A stretch of 25,723 bases of DNA from contig URGA01000025.1 of NCBI GenBank assembly GCA_900547275.1, forward strand, positions 1-25,723, read 5' to 3'. Under the pieces are notes generated by a model that was not told the origin of the DNA, did not search any database, and saw only the letters and a program-made list of their open reading frames with translations. Each line of letters begins with the position of its first letter. Position 1 is the stretch's first letter. Origin of the DNA: an uncultured Oscillospiraceae bacterium (GTDB lineage: Bacteria; Bacillota; Clostridia; Oscillospirales; Acutalibacteraceae). Made by a program: the position numbers and the translations under genes. Of the stretch, positions 7,037-15,542 are shown one piece after another.

Positions 7037-8413
7037 ATGTCAGCAAAAAAAGAAATCCCCTACAAAATCTATCTTGAAGAATCGGAAATGCCCAAGGCTT
7101 GGTACAATCTGCGCGCAGATATGAAGAACAAGCCTGCTCCCCTGCTTAATCCGGGCACCCATCAACCCATGAAAGCCGAGGAACTTGCCGGCGTTTTCTG
7201 CGACGAACTTATCAAACAGGAACTGGACGACACAACTAGATTTTTCGAAATTCCGGAAGAGATACGCAATTTTTATAAAATGTATCGTCCTTCTCCGCTT
7301 GTAAGAGCCTACTGCCTTGAAAAAGCGCTGGAAACTCCCGCCAAGATTTACTACAAATTTGAAGGCAACAACACCAGCGGAAGCCACAAACTCAACTCCG
7401 CCATTGCTCAGGCTTACTATGCTAAGAAGCAGGGGCTTAAAGGCGTAACCACAGAGACTGGAGCAGGTCAGTGGGGCACAGCGCTTTCCATGGCTTGTTC
7501 ATATTTCGGCCTTGACTGCAAAGTATACATGGTTAAAGTTTCCTACGAGCAAAAGCCATTCCGCCGAGAAGTTATGCGCACCTACGGCGCTTCGGTAACA
7601 CCTTCTCCGTCAATGGAAACAGAAGTGGGCAAACGTATTCTTGCCGCTCACCCCGGCACAACCGGAAGCCTTGGCTGCGCAATTTCAGAAGCCGTTGAAA
7701 AAGCAACCAAGACTGAAGGATACAGATATGTATTGGGAAGCGTTCTCAACCAGGTGCTTCTTCACCAGTCGGTTATCGGACTTGAAGCAAAAACAGCGCT
7801 CGACAAATACGGCGAAAAAGCCGACATAATCATCGGATGCGCCGGCGGCGGTTCAAATCTCGGCGGTCTTATCTCCCCTTTTATGGGTCAAAAGATTAAA
7901 GGAGAATCCGATTATCGCATAATCGCAGTTGAACCCGCCTCCTGCCCAAGTTTCACCCGCGGGAAATACGCCTATGACTTCTGCGATACAGGAATGGTAT
8001 GTCCGCTTTCTAAAATGTACACTCTGGGCAGCGACTTCATCCCCGCTCCAAACCACGCCGGAGGTTTAAGATACCACGGAATGAGTTCTACCCTCTCTCA
8101 GCTTTATGACGACGGACTAATGGAAGCGGTTTCCGTTAAACAGACAGACGTATTTGAAGCCGCAGAAAAATTCGCGAGAATAGAGGGTATCCTCCCTGCT
8201 CCGGAAAGCGCCCACGCAATCAAAGTTGCCATTGACGAGGCAATGAAATGCAAAGAGAAAGGCGAAGAAAAAACAATTGTTTTCGGCCTTACCGGCACAG
8301 GTTATTTCGACATGGTGGCTTACGAAAAATTCCACGACGGAAAAATGGAAAACTACATCCCCACCGACGAAGAAATACAGGAAAGTCTCTCAAAACTTCC
8401 CAAAATGGACTGA
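7037..8413 (+). CDS. trpB: Tryptophan synthase beta chain, TrpB2 type
   Basis: This PLP enzyme condenses indole with serine to tryptophan. The 458-residue length and the long N-terminal segment (YKIYLEESEMPKAWYNLRAD) mark the TrpB2 branch rather than the ~400-residue TrpB1. RPSPLVRAYCLEKALETP precedes the PLP lysine in GSHKLNSA (Lys118). ETGAGQWG (140-147) holds the catalytic Glu140, and GCAGGGSNLGG (267-277) is the phosphate-binding loop. The QWG variant of the usual QHG also fits TrpB2. The start follows AAAGGAGAC. No trpA neighbours it, so it may salvage free indole or work with a remote alpha subunit. The T-box upstream supports a tryptophan-supply role. Confidence 0.93.
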   Translation: MSAKKEIPYKIYLEESEMPKAWYNLRADMKNKPAPLLNPGTHQPMKAEELAGVFCDELIKQELDDTTRFFEIPEEIRNFYKMYRPSPLVRAYCLEKALETPAKIYYKFEGNNTSGSHKLNSAIAQAYYAKKQGLKGVTTETGAGQWGTALSMACSYFGLDCKVYMVKVSYEQKPFRREVMRTYGASVTPSPSMETEVGKRILAAHPGTTGSLGCAISEAVEKATKTEGYRYVLGSVLNQVLLHQSVIGLEAKTALDKYGEKADIIIGCAGGGSNLGGLISPFMGQKIKGESDYRIIAVEPASCPSFTRGKYAYDFCDTGMVCPLSKMYTLGSDFIPAPNHAGGLRYHGMSSTLSQLYDDGLMEAVSVKQTDVFEAAEKFARIEGILPAPESAHAIKVAIDEAMKCKEKGEEKTIVFGLTGTGYFDMVAYEKFHDGKMENYIPTDEEIQESLSKLPKMD

Positions 8414-8425
8414 TATAAAAAAAGA

Positions 8426-8454
8426 AGCCGCAGTTTCAAAAAGAAACTGCGGCT
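8426..8454. terminator. Bidirectional terminator between trpB and the sensor kinase gene
   Basis: Perfect 12-base stem (8426-8437 with 8443-8454) with an AAAAA loop. It is preceded by A-rich and followed by T-rich sequence, so it can serve both convergent genes. Confidence 0.85.
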
Positions 8455-8473
8455 ATTATTTTACGGTCAATAT

Positions 8474-10063
8474 TTAGTTTTTCGGAAAACGCATTACAAA
8501 TTCTGTTTTGTATGACGGATTGGAAGGCGGAGTACAAAGGACGATTGAGCCGCCGTGAAGTTCAACAATTTTCTTTGAAATTGTAAGTCCGAGGCCTGTT
8601 CCCTTTCCGGATGAGCGGGCGTTGTTGCTCGTTACAAACGGCTGGAAAATATTCTCCTGAAGGTCGGCTGGAATTCCTACGCCGTTGTCCGCAACGGTAA
8701 GAACTATTTCGTCTTTTTCTTCCCGAAGAGAAACAAATATCGTTGTTCCTGCGGGATTATACTTAAGACTGTTGCCAAGCAGATTTTCCAAAAGCCTGTT
8801 GAACAATTTTTCATCAACCGAAAACGGAATTTTGCGCTCGGGAATATCTATATCAACGTCAAAACCGCTTTCCTCAATTTCATTGTACTTTTCAGCAAGT
8901 ACTTCCTTCGTGTACTCGCTGAGGTCTACTTCCTTAAGATTTACTTTGTAATCCGGGTGATCCATCTTTACGCAGTCGAAAAGCGAGTCAATAAGCTGGG
9001 TTGAAAGTTCCGATTTTTCGCATATTGTCTCAAGATACTTTTCTTTCTTACCCTCAGGAACTCTTCCTTCTATAAGCGCGTTTGAATAGCCCTGAATTAC
9101 CGTAAGGGGTGTTTTTAAATCGTGGGAAATGTCGGCGATAATTTGCTGGCTGTCTTTATAAATCTTTTCTTTCTCTTTCTGAAGATTGTTCAGCCAGCCG
9201 AGAAGATCGTTGAAATTATCCACGATAGACAGAAATTCTTTCGGTATTTTTTCTTTCTTTACCTCAAATTTCTCTCTGTCCTGATACCCTTCAATAGCAG
9301 TATTTATATAAGAAATTGATTTTTTAATGCTTCTTGCAAACAGGAAAGCTTGAATAATAATCAGCGCCAAAACAACCGGAACTGCAAAAATCCAAACTCT
9401 CTCTGTCTTTTCCATTATTGTATAATATTCTTCATCGCTGACTTGCGGACTTACAGCAACAAGTATTCTTTTTTCGCCGTCTGCTGTTTCATATTCGTAT
9501 TTTTCAGCAATCTGGTTTTGGCTATATGTTCCTCTTATAATATTAAATTCATTCTCGGCAAGCTTCTTTTTATCGCCGAAAAGTTTACCCCTGATTATGT
9601 TATAGTCTGTATCAAGAAGACTGGATGAAAGCACAACCTCGTTGCCCTTGTCGTCATAGCATTTGAGCATAATAATATAAACCTTATCTCCGTTCTGGTT
9701 TACATTTTCCAAAACGGAATACCAGCTTCCGCTCATATAGTCGGTTATATATTTTGTTGACGCAAAATTTATCTCTTCGCCTATTTTCTTGTTGCTGGCA
9801 TAAAGCGTTTTGCCTTCATCGTCAAAAACTATAACAGAACAGTTTTTTGTTATTCTAGCCGGAAGTTCAGCAAAGCTGTCCGTCTCAAGCTTATCTTCAT
9901 ATTGAACAATAGTATCCATTGAAACAAAGGCGTTGTTGAGTTTCGTTCCTGTGTAATAACTAAAGCAGAAATAAACAAGCGCCAGGGTCAGCGAATACAA
10001 AATAAAGTATCCCACGCAGAGCAAAACAAAACTCGACTTAATATTAATCTTCTTTGTACTCAA
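8474..10063 (-). CDS. Membrane sensor histidine kinase
   Basis: A 529-residue two-component kinase. Transmembrane helices lie at about 11-34 and 223-243 and enclose a ~190-residue extracytoplasmic sensor domain with a PAS/Cache-like look (DDEGKTLYAS). A HAMP-like linker follows, then HisKA with ADISHDLKTPLTVIQGY (phospho-acceptor His314). The HATPase_c domain shows the N box LLENLLGNSLKYNPAG, the G1 box DNGVGIP and the G2 box GKGTGLGLTISKKI, so it should be catalytically intact. The start is a TTG at 10063 behind GGGTTAGG inside the 3' end of the regulator gene; the 20-base overlap makes a tight pair. Being divergent to a dlt-like operon suggests an envelope-related signal, which is inference. 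Confidence 0.92.
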   Translation of the reverse strand: MSTKKINIKSSFVLLCVGYFILYSLTLALVYFCFSYYTGTKLNNAFVSMDTIVQYEDKLETDSFAELPARITKNCSVIVFDDEGKTLYASNKKIGEEINFASTKYITDYMSGSWYSVLENVNQNGDKVYIIMLKCYDDKGNEVVLSSSLLDTDYNIIRGKLFGDKKKLAENEFNIIRGTYSQNQIAEKYEYETADGEKRILVAVSPQVSDEEYYTIMEKTERVWIFAVPVVLALIIIQAFLFARSIKKSISYINTAIEGYQDREKFEVKKEKIPKEFLSIVDNFNDLLGWLNNLQKEKEKIYKDSQQIIADISHDLKTPLTVIQGYSNALIEGRVPEGKKEKYLETICEKSELSTQLIDSLFDCVKMDHPDYKVNLKEVDLSEYTKEVLAEKYNEIEESGFDVDIDIPERKIPFSVDEKLFNRLLENLLGNSLKYNPAGTTIFVSLREEKDEIVLTVADNGVGIPADLQENIFQPFVTSNNARSSGKGTGLGLTISKKIVELHGGSIVLCTPPSNPSYKTEFVMRFPKN

Positions 10064-10748
10064 TTTTGTAACCTAACCCCCTAACTGTTTTTATGTACTG
10101 CGGCTTGTCCGGATTTTCTTCTATCTTAGAACGGATATTTGAAATATGGACCATCATTGTGTTTTCGTCGCTTTCAAACAAATCACCGTTGATGCTTTCA
10201 TATAGCTGCGCTTTTGTAAAGACACGCTTCGGAGCGCTCATCAGCTTTGCAACTATTTTAAGTTCAGCCATAGTAAGCGGCAGAGGCTTAGAATTTTTGG
10301 TGAGCACAAACGTCTCCGTATTGAAAACAAGATCGCCCACAACGTATTTCTTCGCCTTGTCGCCGTCGTCTATGTTATCAAGCTGATATGTTCTTCTCAG
10401 TATTGCTTTAACATTTGCCACAACTACAAGCGGATTAAAAGGTTTTTTAATATATGCGTCGGCGCCGAGATTAAGCCCCAGCACTTCATCCTCATCAAGA
10501 TTTTTAGCGGATATTATTATAATAGGAAAGTTATTTATCTTTCTTACCGATTTAATAAACTCATAACCGTTCATTTTTGGCATCATAATATCCACCAACG
10601 CTATTGATATATTTTCGTTTTTTACGATTTCAAGCGCCGCCTCGCCATTGGTAGCGTAAAACACATTATACTCCCCGCTGTCAAAATACAAAGTCAACAG
10701 TTCGATGATGCTTACGTCGTCTTCCGCAATAAGGATATTGTATTTCAT
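10044..10748 (-). CDS. OmpR/PhoB-family response regulator
   Basis: The partner of the adjacent kinase. The receiver shows the acidic pair in LIAEDDVS, the phospho-acceptor Asp in IALVDIMMPKMNGYEF (Asp53 from this start), the signalling Ser in IIISAKN and the conserved Lys in AYIKKPFNP. The C-terminal winged helix shows the typical ends ENTMMVHISNIRSKIEENP and YIKTVRGLGYKIE. I chose the ATG at 10748 because GAGGTG lies six bases upstream. A GTG at 10757 would add three residues but overlaps the ribosome binding site. It heads the regulator-kinase operon and is divergent to the dlt-like operon, its most obvious candidate target. Confidence 0.93.
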   Translation of the reverse strand: MKYNILIAEDDVSIIELLTLYFDSGEYNVFYATNGEAALEIVKNENISIALVDIMMPKMNGYEFIKSVRKINNFPIIIISAKNLDEDEVLGLNLGADAYIKKPFNPLVVVANVKAILRRTYQLDNIDDGDKAKKYVVGDLVFNTETFVLTKNSKPLPLTMAELKIVAKLMSAPKRVFTKAQLYESINGDLFESDENTMMVHISNIRSKIEENPDKPQYIKTVRGLGYKIEYKED

Positions 10749-10774
10749 TTTTATCACCTCTTAATCTTTATTTC

Positions 10775-10803
10775 ATTATATTTCACAAACCTAAATATGT
10801 CAA
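10775..10803 (-). promoter_or_regulatory. Sigma-A promoter of the response regulator-kinase operon
   Basis: On the minus strand TTGACA (10798-10803) and TATAAT (10775-10780) are spaced by 17 bases, a full consensus, 27 bases upstream of the ATG. Confidence 0.85.
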
Positions 10804-10809
10804 AAAGCA

Positions 10810-10838
10810 AACCTTAATTTTTCTTAAGGTTATTTTTT
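10810..10838. promoter_or_regulatory. Inverted repeat in the divergent region, possible operator or leader terminator
   Basis: AACCTTAA and TTAAGGTT (10810-10817 and 10824-10831) form a perfect eight-base inverted repeat with a six-base spacer, followed on the plus strand by a T run. It lies just upstream of the regulator promoter's -35 box. A second TTAAGGTT occurs at 10936-10943, ahead of the dlt-like operon. It could be a regulator binding site or a short terminator; the sequence does not decide. I found no clear promoter for the plus-strand operon in 10839-11000, which is very AT-rich. Confidence 0.4.
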
Positions 10839-11000
10839 TGCATTTTTTTACAGGCGAAATTAAAAATTCGGCATAAAAAGGCGATTTTTCGTCAAAATTC
10901 AGAATAAAAAAACAAAAATTCAACATTTATGAATATTAAGGTTGAATACAGAGAGAATAAAGGTGGCTTTGGTAGAGTATTGGCGAAAGGAGAGTTAGTT

Positions 11001-12506
11001 ATGAAAAACGTATTGGAATATCTGGAAAATGCAGTTATGAATTTTTCAGATAAAACAGCTGTTATTGATGAAAACTCATCAGTTACTTATTCACAGCTGA
11101 AATACAGAAGTGAAAAAATCGGCTCGTTTCTATGCGGGCACACAGAAATAAATAAACCTATTATAGTGTTTGCAGATAAAGGAATTGACGCTCTTTGCTG
11201 TTTCTTTGGTACGGTATACGCCGGATGTTTTTACACACTGGCTGACCCTCACCTGCCCGATGAACGACTGGCAAAAGTTCAGAGCATACTTAAATCCAAT
11301 ATCGTTCTTACAAATGAAAAATATTACGAAAAGGCAAAAACAATATATCCCTCACTTAAGATATTCAAGACAGAAGATATGCTGCTTTCTGAAACTGACA
11401 CTGAAAAGCTTTCAAAAATTCGCAGCGAAGTTGTTGACACAATGCCGCTTTACATAAACTTCACTTCAGGCTCTTCCGGAGTTCCGAAAGGAGTTGCGGT
11501 AGGCCACAGAAGCGTAATTGATTTCATCGACATATTTTGCAAAACTTTCGATATTACGGAAAGCGACGTCATAGGCAATCAGGCACCGTTTGATTTTGAC
11601 GTATCGGTAAAAGACATTTACTCTTCAATAAAATCCGGCTCCACACTGGTAATAATTCCAAGAGAGTATTTTTCTCAGCCAACACAGCTGATGGATTTTA
11701 TAGTTGACCAAAATATCACAACGATGATATGGGCTGTATCGGCTTTAAGCCTTATAAATACATTTCATATTCTTGATTACAAAACGCCTCAGTCAGTAAC
11801 AAAGATACTTTTCAGCGGCGAAGTAATGCAGGTAAAGCACCTCAAAGACTGGCAAAAACATTTGCCCAACACAATGTTCGTAAATCTTTACGGCCCAACA
11901 GAAATAACCTGCAACTGCACTTACCACATTATTGATAACAAAAGAGATTACGAAAGCGGCCTGCCTATAGGAAAGGCATTTGACAACGAGAAAGTAATGT
12001 TGCTTGATCAGGACAACAAAGAGATAAAAGAACCGAACACGGTTGGCGAAATATGCGTCGGCGGTTCAGCGCTGGCGCTGGGCTATTACAACAACCCGGA
12101 GCAGACAGCTAAAGCATTCGTTCAAAATCCGCTTTCACCTTATTATCTCGACCTGATGTACAGAACAGGCGATCTGGCAAAGTTAAACGAAAACGGCGAA
12201 CTGGTTTTCTGCGGACGAAAAGACTTCCAGATAAAATACATGGGACACCGAGTAGAACTGGAAGAAATCGAAAAAGAGATAATGAAAATAGAAGAGATAG
12301 AAAACAGCTGCTGTATTTTCGATAATAACAAAAAACGCCTTTACGCTTTTTACATCGGCGATATTGACAAGAAAGAACTTCACAAAAAGCTTAAAGAAAA
12401 ACTTCCGCTTTACATGATTCCAAACGCCCTCAGACAGATTGAGGAAATGCCGCTTACAAAGAACGGCAAAACTGACCGCAAGGCACTTGCAGGAGGTATA
12501 CGATGA
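11001..12506 (+). CDS. DltA-like amino-acid adenylation enzyme (carrier protein ligase)
   Basis: A stand-alone adenylation domain (501 residues) that should activate an amino acid with ATP and load it on the carrier encoded two genes on. Core motifs: TSGSSGVPKG (155-164, P-loop), NLYGPTEIT (A5, around 295-303), YRTGDL (387-392), GRKDFQIKYMGHRVELEEIE (hinge region) and NGKTDRKAL with catalytic Lys490. Overall it resembles DltA. Aligned by eye, the substrate-pocket segment FDFDVSVKDIY has Lys204 where DltA has Met, and FSGEVM has Ser272 where DltA has the Cys linked to D-alanine selection. The substrate may therefore not be D-alanine. The ATG at 11001 follows AAAGGAGAG; a longer in-frame form from 10929 lacks a ribosome binding site. 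Its stop overlaps the next start (ATGA). Confidence 0.88.
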   Translation: MKNVLEYLENAVMNFSDKTAVIDENSSVTYSQLKYRSEKIGSFLCGHTEINKPIIVFADKGIDALCCFFGTVYAGCFYTLADPHLPDERLAKVQSILKSNIVLTNEKYYEKAKTIYPSLKIFKTEDMLLSETDTEKLSKIRSEVVDTMPLYINFTSGSSGVPKGVAVGHRSVIDFIDIFCKTFDITESDVIGNQAPFDFDVSVKDIYSSIKSGSTLVIIPREYFSQPTQLMDFIVDQNITTMIWAVSALSLINTFHILDYKTPQSVTKILFSGEVMQVKHLKDWQKHLPNTMFVNLYGPTEITCNCTYHIIDNKRDYESGLPIGKAFDNEKVMLLDQDNKEIKEPNTVGEICVGGSALALGYYNNPEQTAKAFVQNPLSPYYLDLMYRTGDLAKLNENGELVFCGRKDFQIKYMGHRVELEEIEKEIMKIEEIENSCCIFDNNKKRLYAFYIGDIDKKELHKKLKEKLPLYMIPNALRQIEEMPLTKNGKTDRKALAGGIR

Positions 12507-13675
12507 AAAAAAATCAGATTGAGAGGATACTGCAAGATTATCCTACTCCCCTTTATGTTTTTGATATCAACATTCTAAAAAACAGGGTCGCTTATCTCAG
12601 GAGCAGACTGCCAAAGGGTGTTTCTCTCTGCTACGCGATAAAAGCAAATACATTTGTTGTAAACGACCTTTGTCCTAAAATTGAAAAACTCGAGGTATGC
12701 TCGCCGGGCGAAATGATGCTTTGTCTGGAAAACGGCGTTGATTTAAGCAAAGTCGTTGTTTCAGGAGTATACAAAACGAGAGATTTTATTGAAAAAATAG
12801 TTGAGGAGCACAGCGGCGTAAACTGCTTTACGGTTGAATCTATTCAGCAGTACGAAATGCTTACTGATTTTGCAAAAAAATATTCGAAAAAAATCAGTCT
12901 TCTGCTGAGACTTACCAGCGGCAATCAATTCGGACTTGACGAAGAAGAAATAAAAAAAATCGTCAGCACTTATGACAAAGACGCTGTTCAGATAAACGGT
13001 ATTCAGTATTTCTCAGGCACCCAGAAAACCTCTCTCAAAAGAATAAAAAAGGAACTGGATTACGCAGACGCTTTGCTTTCTGAACTGGAACAAAACTATG
13101 GTTTCAAATCTGACGAGTTTGAATACGGCCCGGGCTTTCCCGTTGCTTATTTTGACACGGACAAATTTAACGAAGAGGAATATCTCGCCGAATTCTCCGA
13201 TTTGCTTTCAGCAATGAATTACAAAGCAAAGATAACCCTTGAGATAGGCAGAAGCCTTGTGGCGGACTGCGGAAACTACATTACAAAAGTAGTTGACCTT
13301 AAATCAAACAAGGGTCAAAACTACGCAATAGTTGACGGAGGAATGAACCACATTACATATTTCGGCCAGTCAATGGCGATGAAACATCCCTTCCACAAAA
13401 TTTATCCGGAAAGAGCAGACGGCGACGTTCTTAACTGGAATATCTGCGGTTCCCTTTGCACCGTCAACGACATACTTATGAAAAACACACCCATGAGCGA
13501 TTTAAAAATCGGAGACGCAATCGTCTTTGAAAAAACAGGCGCTTACTGCATGACGGAAGGCATCTCGCTGTTTTTGAGCAGAGATCTTCCCCAAATTCTT
13601 CTGATTGATGAAAATGAAAATATCATTTCAGCAAGAGAAGCAGTTGAGACATACAAAATTAACAACGTTAAGTAA
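12503..13675 (+). CDS. PLP-dependent decarboxylase, fold type III (DAP/ornithine decarboxylase family)
   Basis: A 390-residue alanine-racemase-fold enzyme. Lys47 in LCYAIKANT should bind PLP. EYGPGFP (about 207-213) is the phosphate loop, EIGRSLVADCG (247-257) matches the substrate-carboxylate region, and GSLCTVND (Cys319, Asp323) is the C-x-x-x-D motif that completes the partner subunit's active site in decarboxylases. GAYCMTEG (346-353) is also family-typical. The His that stacks on PLP in many family members (GxxxHxGS) is replaced by Phe in GIQYFSGTQ. The gene overlaps the adenylation gene by four bases and precedes the carrier gene. This resembles ligase-decarboxylase-carrier triads such as BtrJ/BtrK/BtrI, where decarboxylation happens on the carrier. 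A free-amino-acid decarboxylase is the alternative. Confidence 0.85.
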   Translation: MKKNQIERILQDYPTPLYVFDINILKNRVAYLRSRLPKGVSLCYAIKANTFVVNDLCPKIEKLEVCSPGEMMLCLENGVDLSKVVVSGVYKTRDFIEKIVEEHSGVNCFTVESIQQYEMLTDFAKKYSKKISLLLRLTSGNQFGLDEEEIKKIVSTYDKDAVQINGIQYFSGTQKTSLKRIKKELDYADALLSELEQNYGFKSDEFEYGPGFPVAYFDTDKFNEEEYLAEFSDLLSAMNYKAKITLEIGRSLVADCGNYITKVVDLKSNKGQNYAIVDGGMNHITYFGQSMAMKHPFHKIYPERADGDVLNWNICGSLCTVNDILMKNTPMSDLKIGDAIVFEKTGAYCMTEGISLFLSRDLPQILLIDENENIISAREAVETYKINNVK

Positions 13676-13704
13676 AAATTTTAAAAAAAGAAAGGAATTT
13701 TATC

Positions 13705-13932
13705 ATGGAAAGACTTATTGAAATTTTAGAGGACATTCAGCCGGAAGTAGACTACAACACCTGCACAGATTTGATCGACGGTCATTATCTCGACTCCCTT
13801 TCAATCATTTCGCTGGTTGCGGAAATTGAAGATGAGTTTGATATTATTGTTCCGTCAGTTGAAATCATCCCTGACAACTTCAATTCAGCTCAGCAGCTCA
13901 TGCTAATGATAAACAGACTTAAAGAGGCTTAA
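13705..13932 (+). CDS. DltC-like acyl/aminoacyl carrier protein
   Basis: A 75-residue acidic carrier of the DltC/ACP four-helix type. The site for 4'-phosphopantetheine is Ser31 in HYLDSLSIISLVAEIEDEF, within the usual DSL context. It should hold the activated aminoacyl group as a thioester and present it to the membrane acyltransferase encoded next. GAAAGGA gives a normal ribosome binding site, and the stop is one base from the next ATG. Its place between a decarboxylase and an MBOAT gene suggests the carrier serves both. Confidence 0.9.
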   Translation: MERLIEILEDIQPEVDYNTCTDLIDGHYLDSLSIISLVAEIEDEFDIIVPSVEIIPDNFNSAQQLMLMINRLKEA

Positions 13933-13933
13933 T

Positions 13934-15532
13934 ATGGGTATCTCATCATATTGCTCCGTCGGATACCTCGGCATATTTCTGCCGATTGTTGTTATCCTGT
14001 ACAGCATAACGCCTAAAAAACACAGGTGGGCGCCGCTGCTTATTGCGTCTTATGTATTTTTCTGGCTTATCAGCGGTCCCCTGGTTGTATACCTTATTTT
14101 CACCACCGTATGTATTTATCTTACGGGATTGTGGCTGGCAGGAAGCAAAGCAAAATGCGACGCGATAACAGGCGGCCAAAGCGTATCCGACAGAAAAAAG
14201 ACAGCAAACCTATTTATTAAAAAACAAAAAGCTGTACTGACGCTTGTAATAGTAGTTCACATTCTGCTGCTGGCGGTACTGAAGTATTCAAAATTCTTCG
14301 CGGGTAATATCAACGGTGTTCTTGCTCTTATGGACTCTCCCCTTTCTCTCTCCGTTCCGAAAATTGCCGCCCCCATCGGCATTTCGTTTTATTCGCTTCA
14401 GGCAATTTCCTACATATGCGATGTTTACAGAAACAAAATACCGGCAGACAGAAATTTTGCAAGAGTAGCGCTTTTCATGAGTTTCTTCCCCCAGATAATG
14501 GAAGGACCGATATGCCGCTATTCTGATACCGCCCAGCAGCTTTACCGCGGCGACAGCATTAAATTTGAAAATCTGACTTTCGGAATTCAGCGTATTCTCT
14601 TTGGACTGCTGAAAAAAATCGTTATTGCCGACAGACTAAACGCTTTTGTAGAAACAACATTCGGACACTACGGCGAATACAGCGGCACCGTTTCCGCAAT
14701 AGCGGCAATAGCTTTTACCCTCCAGCTCTACATGGAATTCTCAGGCACAATGGATATGGTAATCGGAAGCGCCCAGATATTCTCTGTAAAAATGCCGGAG
14801 AATTTCAGACAGCCGTTCTTCTCAAAAACCATATCTGAATTCTGGCAGAGATGGCACATCACTCTCGGCACATGGTTTAAGGACTATATTTACTACCCCG
14901 TTTCCATGTCGCCGTTTTCAAAGAAGCTAACCAAGAAATCAAGAAAAAAGCTCGGCCATTTTTACGGCCCGATGCTTGTCAGCACCATCGCGCTGTTCTG
15001 CGTATGGTTTTGCAACGGAATGTGGCACGGCTCCGGCTGGAGATACATTTTCTTCGGAATGTACCACTTTGTGCTTATCACCTGCGGCAATCTTATTAAA
15101 CCTGCAGTTAAGACAATCAACGGAAAACTGGGCGTAAGCCCGTCATCCCCAGCCTACAAAGGAATGCAGATATTCAGAACATCTATTCTGGTATGCATCG
15201 GCGAACTGTTTTTCAGAGCAAACGGTCTCAGAGCAGGATTTGCAATGTCAAAGCTGATTGTCACCGACTTTTCATTTGAGACATTCACAGACGGAACGCT
15301 CCTCAAATTAGGGCTTGACATTCAGGACTACGTTATCATTCTTGTAACCACGGCAATCGTATTTGCCATCAGCGTTATCAGCGAAAAAGGAAAAGACCCC
15401 AGAGTTCTTTTAGCCCAAAAGAAGCTGCCTGTAAGATGGATAATAATATTTGCACTTATTTTCTGGATCATCATTTTCGGCGCTTACGGCTCAGGCTACG
15501 TTCCCGTTGACCCGATTTACGCAGATTTTTAG
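13934..15532 (+). CDS. DltB-like MBOAT membrane acyltransferase
   Basis: A 532-residue polytopic membrane protein of the MBOAT family, expected to take the acyl group from the carrier at the inner face and pass it across the membrane. MBOAT landmarks are PIGISFYSLQAISYICDVYR, SFFPQIMEGPICRY, SEFWQRWHITLGTWFKDYIYYP (about 301-322) and CNGMWHGSGWRYIFFGMYHF, with the conserved catalytic-type His365. Hydrophobic helices cover most of the N-terminal 160 residues, the region 345-365 and the C-terminus. Initiation is one base after the carrier stop, using GAGG in the carrier's last codons. AlgI-type O-acetylases share the fold, but the neighbouring carrier and ligase argue for a dlt-type thioester donor. 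Confidence 0.92.
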   Translation: MGISSYCSVGYLGIFLPIVVILYSITPKKHRWAPLLIASYVFFWLISGPLVVYLIFTTVCIYLTGLWLAGSKAKCDAITGGQSVSDRKKTANLFIKKQKAVLTLVIVVHILLLAVLKYSKFFAGNINGVLALMDSPLSLSVPKIAAPIGISFYSLQAISYICDVYRNKIPADRNFARVALFMSFFPQIMEGPICRYSDTAQQLYRGDSIKFENLTFGIQRILFGLLKKIVIADRLNAFVETTFGHYGEYSGTVSAIAAIAFTLQLYMEFSGTMDMVIGSAQIFSVKMPENFRQPFFSKTISEFWQRWHITLGTWFKDYIYYPVSMSPFSKKLTKKSRKKLGHFYGPMLVSTIALFCVWFCNGMWHGSGWRYIFFGMYHFVLITCGNLIKPAVKTINGKLGVSPSSPAYKGMQIFRTSILVCIGELFFRANGLRAGFAMSKLIVTDFSFETFTDGTLLKLGLDIQDYVIILVTTAIVFAISVISEKGKDPRVLLAQKKLPVRWIIIFALIFWIIIFGAYGSGYVPVDPIYADF

Positions 15533-15542
15533 GAGGATATTT

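Noticed and set aside
10929..11000. 24-residue N-terminal extension of the adenylation enzyme
   Set aside because: No ribosome binding site before 10929, while AAAGGAGAG precedes the ATG at 11001, where DltA-like sequence begins.
12503..13675. Alanine racemase supplying D-alanine to the dlt-like operon
   Set aside because: The C-x-x-x-D and EIGRS motifs are those of the decarboxylase branch rather than alanine racemase.
15450..15542. Longer start for the SGNH protein inside the MBOAT gene
   Set aside because: AGGAGG at 15532-15537 points to the ATG at 15543, followed directly by a signal-anchor helix.
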